A DNA stretch of 27,925 nucleotides from Didymodactylos carnosus (Eukaryota > Rotifera > Eurotatoria > Philodinida > Philodinidae). Both the position numbers and the translations under genes were made by a program. Shown piece after piece: positions 1 through 10,500 of this stretch. The notes beneath the pieces are model-generated. The model was not told the DNA's origin. It searched no databases and saw only the letters and a list, made by a program, of their open reading frames with translations. The first letter of the stretch is position 1. Every line of letters begins with the position of its first letter. The stretch lies in contig CAJNOQ010001855.1 in assembly GCA_905250885.1 (NCBI GenBank), positions 1 through 27,925 of the forward strand. Direction: 5' to 3'.

Positions 1-554
1 ATCCCAGACTTAGAGAAGCCTGGAAATCGATGAAATCCGGAAATCCTGTAAAAATGACTGAAAATGGGACGCAGCGGAAGTTAGCACGAGATTTCTATAT
101 TTTCGCCTAATATTTTTATTAACGACTGTGCCACCTTTGCTCTTAAGTGTGCCAGACAGAACGCGATCAGCTCTGTTGGATGGCGAAATTAGTTTTCGAA
201 AATATTGTTTCCTTAAGTTTTAAACTGAAACATGCTAATTTTTTCAATGCGACAAAAACTTAAAATTTTCTATTTTCAACTAATATTCTTGATGAAAGCT
301 GTGCCACCACCTGTGCAGATACGTATGCTTGATACAACTTGACGAACTCTATCGAATGGCATGTGTGAATCTAAAAGATATTCAAGAAAAAGCAGTCTGA
401 GTGTAAAATAAACTGCATTTTATGACTCTTTACAGTTTGACCTGATATTCTTATTGAGAACTGTTCCAATTCTAAAAACAATTGCAACAGACAGAAGTCG
501 TCGAGATCTTTCGAATGTTATATTCACCTTTTAGGTATATTGTTCCATTCAATT

Positions 555-1399
555 CAAGAAGAATCAGATCGAATTAAATCAGGCGTTGATCCAAAGAACT
601 GGTCCGAAAGTTGGATACGGGTACGCGTTCCGTTTTTTTTAATTTATCCGAAATCCGTAAGGTTTTAGTGGGAAACTACAAAATTTTAACGTGTCGTCTT
701 TGGGGCTACATGCTAAAATTGATCTTCTCCGTTGGCCCAGCTAACAGTCCGCTTTTTCGCTCTTTTCCAAAAATTATTGCAATAAAGCTACAAACTAATC
801 TAAAATTGTAACTAGATAATTAAGTAGCTTAAACATTTCTCTACAAAATGAAAAGTGTCTCGGGTCTGAACGTCGATTCGTTCAGAAGGCGAAAATATAG
901 AAATCTACTGCTAACTACTCGTGCGTGAAAATGGGGTTAGGCAGAAAAACATCACAAAAATTCTTCCGGTTCCTCGAAGTCAAGGAGAATCAGATCGAAT
1001 TAAATCAGGCGTCGATCGAAAGAGCTGGTTGAAAACTGGCGCTACAGTAGCTTAAATATTAGAAATATTGTTGTTTTCAAAGAATAACCGAAAGAGGGTT
1101 TCGTAAAAAGAGGAAAAGTTCTGTACGGAAGAATAACACGTTAAAACGCTAAGGAAGGGTTAGTTTCCTTAATTTTGTCGAATGATCTGTTGAATTCCCC
1201 CAAACACTTGTAAATCCTCCTGGTTTCCAGCGTATATTACGTTTAGTACCACCATCAAATTTTTCGATTAGATAGCAGATTAGACATGTGCAACTCGGCC
1301 CGAAAGTTGGATACGGGTACGAGTTCCGTTTTTTCTAATTTATCCGAAATTCGTAAGGTTTTAGTGAGAAACTACAAAATTTAAACGTGTCGTCTGCAG
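555..1399 (+). repeat. Direct repeat A, two copies, second one split
   Basis: Copy 1 is continuous at about 555-703. Its first part recurs at about 977-1027 (shared AATCAGATCGAATTAAATCA) and its second part at about 1299-1399 (shared CGAAAGTTGGATACGGGTAC). In the second copy the two parts are pushed about 270 bp apart by intervening sequence. Identity looks roughly 90 percent by eye. I see no coding content, so this looks like duplication followed by insertion into one copy. Confidence 0.7.
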
Positions 1400-1780
1400 C
1401 AGGAAAAAAAGCTTTTAGCTGGAAAGCGAAAAGGAGAAATTTCTAGGCAGAAGTCGGGGCGGGTACGGGTGAAAAAAGAATTTTCTTTTAGTGTTATACT
1501 AATTCTAATAGTACGCATTATACAACGATTGTTGACCTTTTTACTGAAAGATTTGAATTCGGACGAGGTTTTTGTTGATTTATGATATTTTGTAGCAGCA
1601 TCGATAGTACAGTAGTCGCTGTGAATGACACAAGAGAGAAATCAATCGTAAAAATTATAAGTGAATGCGCTTTTTACCACGTACCATCAAAAACGCTCGC
1701 TTGACGTTTCTTGATCTCAACACATTCCGAAAGTGTCAGTTCGTATCACTTATCATTTAGTTCGCTGCTAAATGTAGACA

Positions 1781-2374
1781 TTCGGATATTAAAAGTATTG
1801 TTTTCTCAATCTTTTTGTGTTGTACTAATTCTAATAGTACGCATTATACAACGATTGTTGACCTTTTTGGAATTGTTCTATTTCAAAGTTCTATAGTGTA
1901 TTATGTAGAGAGTGGTATGCTTTTCAAAAGATAACTGTTTTTATCGTAGGAGCTTGAAGTTTGGCTTGATGCGTCGGGAAAAACGTCGATAGCTCTCGAA
2001 CAATGGATTTTCAAGATGTGGTTTGGGTCCAGTTTTGTTGAGGACACATCTAACTATACACATCTATTTATGAAAAGAATGCATAGATTTCTATGTCAGT
2101 TTTTAGAGAACCGAGCTGAGTTTTCAGAGATCTCCTGAAAAACGGGCCTTTGAAATTATTTCCAAAATCGTTTTTGGTTATGAAAATTTTTGGTTCGGAT
2201 ATTAAAAGTATTGTTTTCTCAATCTTTTTGTGTTGTACTAATTCTAATAGTACGCATTATACAACGATTGTTGACTGTTTTGCAATTGTTCTATTTGAAA
2301 GTTCTATAGTGTTTTATGTAGAGAATTGTATGCTTTTCAAAAGATGCAACTGTTTTTATCGTAGGATCTTGTAG
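1781..2374 (+). repeat. Direct repeat B, two full copies about 413 bp apart
   Basis: About 178 bp at 1781-1959 recurs at 2194-2374 with around 90 percent identity. Both begin TTCGGATATTAAAAGTATTG and end near a shared TTATCGTAGGA. The internal segment with CTAATTCTAATAGTACGCAT occurs a third time, alone, at about 1497-1537. Three copies within 900 bp point to local duplication of a non-coding unit. The short frames inside are not convincing genes. Confidence 0.75.
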
Positions 2375-3292
2375 TATGGTGGAAGAGGATTCAGTTTAAA
2401 TGAAAATTTTGATGTTTGAAATCTTCACAATTTCATTTATGTCAATTTCTTTTAGCTTTAACTTTCTTTTGAAAGCATGTTTTTTTGAATCCAGCATTTT
2501 TAAGGCTCGTCACTTATCTTATTTTTGGAAGCTTGTAAAATCAAAATTCTGGCCATCTCTGGCTTGATATTTTCAATCTGGATAGTCCAACCGCGTCTGT
2601 ATGTAGCCGGACGAATACTTATCGCCTCACCAACAAGGCGCTTTTGTTTACGACAGTATAATAATGGTGAAGTTAACGATCTGGTCAGCACGAAGAAGTT
2701 GTTTTCTATAAATAGAGAAACCAGGAAACACCGAAGAACCATGATATTGATCACTTCTAACGGTTGAGAATTTAAGTCCGTTTCGTTGTGGCAATGCTAG
2801 TTCTCAGAAGTAACATTTGAAGCCCGATAAACGCTGCAGATAAAATAGAGTATTTCCTGAGATTTTGAAGTAGGTTGGATGGATTTTAAGTGAGTTATGA
2901 ATTTTTTAATTTTTGAAGAAAATAATCGAAAATGGGTTATTTCACTTAGTATAGGTTTCCACTCGGTTCTTGCATTTTGTTCTGCGAACTAACATTGCTG
3001 CAAGATTCAGCATGGTGGATAACCTATGTCATTCATTTCTGACAGTCTCAAACCTAACGGCAGAGGAGTGCTAAGGCTTCAGGAAAAACTTTCATAGCTC
3101 CTAAACCATGGATTTCCAAGATATCGTTTTGGTCCAGTTTTGTAGAGGGCACTTTGAACTGTATACTTATGGAAATGAATTTATAGATTTCTATACCAGT
3201 TTTCAGATAACCGACCTGGTTTTCTACAGATCTCCTGAAAAAACGATCCTTGAAATTTTCCCGAAGTCGTTTTTGCTTATGAAAAATAGCGT
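1966..3292 (+). repeat. Direct repeat C, two diverged copies about 1.1 kb apart
   Basis: About 215 bp at 1966-2186 aligns by eye with 3076-3292. Anchors include ATGGATTT.CAAGAT near the start, GGTCCAGTTTTGT in the middle and AGATCTCCTGAAAAA near the end. Identity is perhaps 75-80 percent with small indels, so this pair is older than repeat B. The copies interleave with repeat B, suggesting several rounds of duplication of a larger block. Confidence 0.6.
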
Positions 3293-3558
3293 CAGATCTT
3301 GGCCAGCGAATGAGAAAAATCGAAAGCCTCTATCTTTTATTCCTTGTGGGTTATTCAAGAAATAACTGGGCTTGCATTTTGGCGCCGATAGTAGTTAAGG
3401 GACCCCTCCCCACAGAAATTATCTCCGACACCGTACATCAGATCTTGACGAAAATTTCCATAAATGTTCAGCACAATGAGTTACGGGAAAGAAAAAACTT
3501 TTTTGTCTCTAAGTCTGACGGTTTAACATTTTTCCAGAGATCAAGGTCCAAAAAGGAC

Positions 3559-3873
3559 CTTGAAGTGCGTCCCAAGATCTTTTAATATACTTCAAGCTGG
3601 AGAGTTCAGATTTGTTTTATTTTAAACTAGATATCTAACTATATGGACTGACCGGCACCGATTTTCCAGCTAAGCCTTTATTGGTTTTCCAGACAACCAA
3701 CAAGTTCCAAAACCCGAAAAGGCCGTCTTAAAAATCCTCAGTTTGGCAAAAAACCAAGATCTAATTCAAAAACCGACGCCGGTAGGTTGATGTAGGTTCT
3801 TTTCCTCTTTTAAACAAAAAAAGAATGAACTCTCTACGACAAACCTCTATCAAGAATCTTGGGGCGCACTTCA
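3559..3873. mobile_element. Small diverged inverted-repeat (MITE-like) element
   Basis: The ends are imperfect inverted repeats: the left end reads CTTGAAGTGCGTCCCAAGAT and the right end, on the other strand, CCTGAAGTGCGCCCCAAGAT. Similarity continues inward for about 60-70 bp with indels, including GAGAGTTCA on both arms. The unit is about 315 bp and carries no coding frame. I found no clear target duplication, so the exact ends are uncertain. Confidence 0.5.
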
Positions 3874-4470
3874 GGTGTAACTCTTATATAGTGAAAACGC
3901 TGTATGAAATACTTGATTTTAGGACTTTTAGGAAGATGCCTGTAACTTTTTGATGCAAGGTCATACAGAGTTGTGCGAGATCTTATCTTGATCAGAAACG
4001 TTTGCTCTACAAAGCTGTGCTTTCAGAAAAATTTTAATTGCATGAGTATCGAGGAAAAAACTATTATTTGCAGACCCGTTTTCTCGAGGCTCTAGGAAAC
4101 TTGCTCAAAATCCCTGAAAAACCAGTTTTATAACCAAAAGCAATACAGATTCGAGAAGTAGACACTTCAGGCTATCTTTCCATGTGCGTATCTCAAAATC
4201 GATTTTTTGACCGAAAATCACCATTTCTGAGGGAGGGGGGGGGGGAGGAGTTCCTTAAGCATTAAACAATATACAGAAAGAGAATACCGAATAGTATCCT
4301 TTATTATGAAATGTTAATGTGAATAAAAAATAGTTTTATTAATTTCTATAGAATAAAATGGGTGCTTCATACAAAGAACATACACTCAAATGTCAAGAAA
4401 CCGATAAAAAAAAATCGATAGTTCTAAAATGTCTTCTGTCATGTGATGCATCTTTAGATAATTTGGTTCA

Positions 4471-4480
4471 TATAAAATAG
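4471..4480 (+). promoter_or_regulatory. Candidate TATA box of the DUF229-like gene
   Basis: TATAAAATAG lies 26-35 bp before the start codon at 4506. If used, transcription would begin only a few bases before the ATG, giving a very short leader. Position and sequence are the only evidence, and TATA-like strings are common in DNA this AT-rich. Confidence 0.3.
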
Positions 4481-4505
4481 AGGTTGCCTTCAAGAGCCTT
4501 AAAAT

Positions 4506-7500
4506 ATGAGACGTAGAAAAAAATCAGTTATTTTTATTTGCTTTTCTATCATTACATGTCTCGTTGTACAACTAGTCATATTTTCAAAAGAGACTCTACT
4601 TCCAATTTCTTCCACGATTGAATCATGTAAAATTCCTTCAATGCCTCCACTACCAGAAGGCTTTTATCTATCAAGAATCTATTCCGCCTTTTCCAATTCG
4701 TGTTTATTTGATTATGATAATAGAGTAAAACTATTTGGTAAACATTCTGTATTTAACTACAGTAATCAACAATTAGCCATCGATTGTTCACTTAATGCTA
4801 GTTTGTCAATTGTATTATCGCCCGATTATTTAACAGAACGTAAATGGATTCCACCGTTGCTACTAAGACGTTCACCAAACGAAGTACTTGTGAAACAACG
4901 ACAACAATTGTTAGACGATAAATTAAATAGAGTGCGTAATGCAAGTAAAATTCACATAACCATCAGTGAGGATGAAGTCTTTACAGGTAAGTTTACATAA
5001 ATATAGTTTTGCTATTAATTGTAACTTTCAAAATTTCCAGTTAGACAGATGGTAATCCTTTTCGTTTCTCATTTAGAACAAAACTGAAATAAAAATAGTT
5101 TAATTCTAATTAGTGAATAATGAAGTGGATGTTCGAGCTACTACATAGCACATTGTAATTAGTTACTCCCCGGCCTCTAAGTGAACACAGGCAGCAGAGT
5201 GGAGAGAGAGAGAAGAAGACAAAGCAGGCTGGTGTGCTTCGAAAAAGTTATCTTGCCTTCTTAACAAAATGAACTTGAATATGGTTGTATACAGGAAGGG
5301 GCACTAATCGATGAAAGCGTTTTTAAATTGAGACGTAAAGTTTGGTGGAAGTGAAAATATTATTCTCAGTAAAAAGTTATTCTACTAAGGCTATTCAGTG
5401 TAATGTGTTTCGTTGCTTAATCCAAGGGGGGGAAACCTCACTTTAAGTGTCTTTAAGTGTGTGCACCGTCGAGGATGATTAAGTGTCATATCAAATTCCG
5501 CAACTTCCTGGAAAATCAAGAATTCAGCCCTATATGTTCCAAAATATAAAATATATGGACTGCGGCTGTTCCACGTCATACGAGTCTGTTTGTTTTCATC
5601 GTTTTAATGAACACAGTTAGGATACATCTATAGATGTGAGTAGAAAATCAAAAATGTACACGAAAAAACTGTAAACAGTATTTACAAAAAACTGCTGTTT
5701 GTTTACTGTTGTTATTTTACTATGTATAGACGGGCGATAGATTTTTCACAATCTTTCTCTTTCTCTATTACTAATCGTTCGTTCACTTATGGATGCTACT
5801 CACTCGAAGTAACGTCTCTATCTTATTCTTTGATCTGTTTTCTCTCTTTTCCATTAATACATAATTTGTATAATTTTACTTGACAAGAATAAAATAGTTC
5901 ATAATTATTGCTATTATTGTTTATGAAGTTAATAATTTAGTTGAGAGATTTTTTGAACTTTTTTCTTTCATATTTATTAAATATATATTAAATAAACGTT
6001 TCGATATATTAACATATCATCCTCCGTAGTTTAAAAGCGAAATAGTTTAGAGATTCATAATCTAAAATTATAATCATTTTTCAAAATTTGAATAACAATG
6101 TTAACATGACATATACAATGATAGAATAGGAGTTGATAAACATCATATATAAGATTTATCTATATCTTTTTCTTATTATCTGTTGTCTCAGATCATACCT
6201 CGCATTTTCTTTTCTATACTGGATTACTTTCTCTTCTCCATCTTTCAAACTATTTCCTTTTTTTTCTTTATCTGTTTGTATCGGAAAATTGTGTAGATTG
6301 CAAAAATGCTATTTATGGCATTTACTGCGAATGTAATTCATTGTATGTAGGTGAAAGTTAATGTTTCGACAGGAGAGTTAAACAGCATCAAAATTACTCA
6401 GCCAAAGCAAAAGTAGAATTGTCAGAGATTGCTAGACATGCTGTTGCATGTAAAAAAGAAATAAAATTCGAAGAGTATCATTTTCGACAATGAGTCAAAC
6501 ATTTTCAAACGGAAAAGGTTAGAAAGTGTATATTCTATTATCAACAAAATCGTACAATAATAAAACAAGAATCAGCCGTGGGTAGAGATCAATAGATAGA
6601 TGGATAAAAAAAGACAGTGGTAGAATGTACAAACAGATAAAGAAAGATAAGAAAAATAATTTGAAAGCAAAAGAAGAGAAAGGACAAGAGAAAGAAAGAC
6701 AGAAAGTAATCCAGTATAGGAAAGAAAATGCGAGGTATGATCTGAGACGACAGATAATAAGAAAAAGATATATTCCCCCGAAAAAAAATAGTTTCACTCT
6801 GTATTTCTCATTTATTATCACTATAAAAACACATTTATTTAAAACAAACTACATATTCTGAAGTTCTCTATCACCCTGTATATTGACTTATTTTTTCTTA
6901 CATTCGTTTATTGAAAAATAATTTGAGTACAATGAAAACTTCCTCAATCGACAAGCACTAAAAATCTACATTTTTTTCGCTGTTATTTTTAATTATTACC
7001 CTCAAAGAAATAAATTATATAAAAGAAATTATTCCATTGTTAGTGCAACGCTGACATCCTAATTTTCAACAACGTCTTGAACAATTAGTTATTGATGCTT
7101 GGAATCAAATTCCACAATCTGTAACACGTGGTTATATTGACCATATTCAAGATGTTTGTTATCAAGTAATAGCGACTCAATGCTGGGAAAGTTTGGGATG
7201 AGTAGAACTTTGAATAATCATTAGGACACTGTTTCTTTTTTTGTATAAAAATTTGTTATCGTGCTTGTTGATATTGAATTTGAAAATAAAAAAGTAACAA
7301 AACAATAAAAAAATGACTTTTTAAAAGAATTTTATCAAAAAATGTCTACATGATATCTGAATAATATCTTAGAAAACGAGTTTAGGGCAACATAATTATA
7401 CGTAGAATGATAGAGAATTTCATGCACTAACAATGGAATAATTTATTTCATATATAATAATTAAAAATAACAGTGAAAAAAATGTAGATTTTTAGTGCTT

Positions 7501-10500
7501 GTCGATTGAGGAAGTTTTCATTGTACTCAAATTATTTTTCAATAAACGAATGCAAGAAAAAATAAGTCAATATACAGGGTGATAGAGAACTTCACGGGCT
7601 TTCAGAATATGTAGTTTGTTTTAAATAAATGTGTTTTTATAGTGATAATAAATGAGAAATACAGAGTGAAACTATTTTTTCTCGGGGGGATAGATAAATC
7701 TTATATATGATGTTTATCAACTCCTATTCTATCATTGTATACATCATGTTAACATTGTTATTCAAATTTTGAAAAATGATTATAATTTTAGATTATGAAT
7801 CTCTAAACTATTTCGCTTTTAAACTACGGAGGATGATATGTTAATATATCGAAACGTTTATTTAATATATATTTAATAAATATGAAAGAAAAAAGTTCAA
7901 AAAAATCTCTCAACTAGAATAAAATAGTTGAAACAAAATCGAACGTTTAAAGTTGAATAAGGGAAATTATCAAGGAAGACTATTAGTTAGGCATTAGCTC
8001 TCGGCCTAATAACGCTAACACGTGCATGTGTATCAAAATGTGTACGAGAAAAAAGATCTCATACACCGCTGGACTTCTGTTTGTAAAACAACATAAACAT
8101 TCAATACCACGTAACTTTTGAGCAAAAAGCGAAATCTTACTTTTTGCTACCATAAGGAGGAAAAATCAGCAATCACTACTGCTCAAATCTTGTTCAAACA
8201 GGAAAATAAACGTGACACTTAAAGTGGTTAGATATAGAGACTTAATTAATCCAAGTTTATACTTGCGAGCTTGGCTGCTGTCATATAGCAGATAAAGGTT
8301 GGTACTGGTTGATTTTCGATATAAAGTGGTTTGGTATGATCGATCATATGAATAAGATACGTCTACATAATTCCCTAATTTTCTGTTCTTTTTCTTTTTT
8401 CATGTATGTAGCAGTTCTGTATTTCTTACTTGATTAAAACAAATCACAGTGTTATTGTTGTGATTTTTTATTGATATTTCGACGATGTTCACTCGTCATC
8501 ATGAGAATAAACGAATGACACCAGATTTGATTCAATAAGAGTACAAAAAAGGACAAGAACAGAAAATTAGGGAATTAAGTAGACGTATCTTATTCATATG
8601 ATCGATCATACCAAACCACTTTATATCGAAAACCAACCAGTACCAACCTTTATCTACTATATAACAGCAGCCAAGCTCGCAAGTACAAACTTGGATTAAT
8701 TAAGTCGCTACATTTACAAATTCTAAGAATCTGCTCAAACAAAGACTCTATTAAAACAGAAACAGAAGAATTAATAAAAGTACTAATTAAAAATGTGTAT
8801 CCTAATCACATCATCAGAAGACGATTAAGAGAAGTGATACATAAGAAAATAACAGGAACACAACAACAACAAATAATAGTTAAAAAGAAAGAAATATTTT
8901 TTATGCTATCTTATTAAAGGCAAGAATTCATGATTTTATCACAATAAATCAAAAGATTATGTAAAAAATTATTACCACGTGTAACTATAAATATTGCCTT
9001 CAAAAAGTCATGCACATTGAAAAATATCTTTCTTCCATTGCAAAAAGGTATCGATGAAACTAAGAAAAGTAAGAAAATAGTCTATTGTCTATTGTGTCAG
9101 ATGCAATAATTGTGATTCAGTATATACAGGAGAAACAAATTGAGAAGAAACGACTCGTATGAAAGAACACAAAAAGGATATAATAAAAAGGAAACCTTCC
9201 TCAGTGTTAGCTCAACACTCGATCAACGAGAACCATGAATTTGATTTTGATAACTCCGAAACATTAACTCTAGAAACAATCTATTTTCTAACAATATATT
9301 TTATTAATTTTAAATCGTTGGTGCAGAAATAGAAATACTAAAATGAGATGCTATGTGAGGATTGTAAATACTTCCATAAGTATAACCGTTGTTATACATA
9401 TCACTTCTTTCTTCGACAGATGTCGCACTTGATCGAGAACCTTCTAGATATCCTTTTCTGAATTCACCCAGTCCCGAGTAGTTCTCATCCTGAATTATTC
9501 TTCAATACGTTTAAAACTTTTAGCGTAAAATGCTGTCTTTTCAGCTAAATTTTGAATTAGGTTCATTCTAAAAAATATCTTTCATCAAAATGGTCCATAT
9601 CCATCATTGTTTTAGTAACGTGTGGTAATGAAGAACAATTGTTTATCCAAACAATATTGAAACCAGATGTTGAAAAACGAGTAAAACAGGGAAAACAACT
9701 ACCATCTGTTCTAGTGTTAGAATTTGATGCCGTTAGCCGTTTAATGTTTCATCGAAAAATGCCAAAAACAATTTCTTTTATTGAAAATAAATTAAAAAAT
9801 TCGATAAAGTATACAACAATTGAATTTGAAAAATATCATTCGTTAGGTAATTATTGACTAAAATATTTAATGAAAATTATCATTACAACCATCATTATCG
9901 TAGGTAGAAATTCTAACAATAACCTTCGTCCACTATTGTGTGCTAGCGGACCACTTGGCTATGGACGATTAAACATTGAGAACAAAACGGCCCATTTACC
10001 GTGTACATTAGACAATTTTATTTTCAATGTATTTAAATCGAATGGTTATTCGACATCACTAATAACAAATATATGCTATGATTATATTGGAGGTTATTTT
10101 GGTGAAGCAGATGCTTATAATGTTGATTATGAATATGCGGCATGGTCGTGTCATCCAGAATATGATGTTTATGGAAACTGGAATTCTTACGATGGTCCAT
10201 ACGGTGTGAATCGTCGATGCATAAATGGAAAATATGTTCATAAATATCAAATGGATATTATTAAAGATTTTGTATATAAACATGTTGTCAAACAATTACC
10301 GTATTTTTCGTTTATATCATTTATAGAAGGACACGAATTTGGCTTGAATGTTTTAGGTAAGCAGTGATAGTATTGCTCGGCAGTAATAGTAAAAAATCGG
10401 GTGAATTTTTGTAGACATTTAAAGATTGAAAAATGATGATAAAGGTATAGGGCGGATAAGACCCTTTCCTGACCGAAAACATTTTCGATTTTTTTGCAAT

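Larger units (their letters stand above)
1..4450. other. Non-coding, repeat-rich upstream region
   Basis: I recognise no gene here. Open frames are short, overlap on both strands (for example 2500-2767, open both ways) and match no family I know. The content is diverged direct repeats (listed separately), an inverted-repeat element at 3559-3873, and a 22-nt all-purine tract at 4229-4250 containing 11 consecutive G. The repeats suggest decayed, locally duplicated transposon or satellite-like DNA, but no transposase or reverse transcriptase motif is visible. Confidence 0.6.
5938..7916. mobile_element. Long-inverted-repeat DNA element in intron 1, Tc1/mariner-like remnant
   Basis: The right arm, about 7432-7916, is the reverse complement of two left-arm pieces, 5938-6162 and 6771-7043. 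The left arm is interrupted by a 608-bp insertion. Arms are about 490 bp and roughly 95 percent identical with small indels. Between them, 7044-7431 holds a transposase C-terminal fragment and AT-rich filler. A 14-bp direct repeat, AGAATAAAATAGTT, lies at 5887-5900 and 7916-7929 and could be a target duplication, but on the left it is 37 bp away from the start of the inverted repeat. The element is probably non-autonomous, since its transposase is truncated. Confidence 0.75.
8212..9330 (+). mobile_element. Penelope-like element remnant with inverted 5' part
   Basis: The plus strand from about 8552 carries the end of a PLE reverse transcriptase and its GIY-YIG domain. At 8212-8395 lies an inverted copy of the 8552-8710 segment (about 160-170 bp, roughly 90 percent identical). 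The two flank a 157-bp spacer containing a hammerhead-like motif on the minus strand. Truncated PLE copies with an inverted 5' piece are well known. Both enzyme parts are broken. The element sits wholly inside intron 1 of the DUF229-like gene. Confidence 0.7.

Noticed and set aside
2500..2767. 80-84 codon frames open on both strands
   Set aside because: Neither translation shows a known domain. Opposed frames open over the same bases are usually one chance frame and its shadow, and no splice or promoter signal supports either.
4229..4250. G-rich purine tract as a G-quadruplex control element of the gene
   Set aside because: It is one long G run, not four spaced G tracts, and it lies about 250 bp before the start. 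Nothing links it to regulation.
6625..6861. Lys/Glu-rich 78-codon frame as a gene
   Set aside because: It lies in the purine-rich arm of an inverted-repeat element, has a mirror-image frame in the opposite arm (6133-6336), and its composition follows from the base skew.
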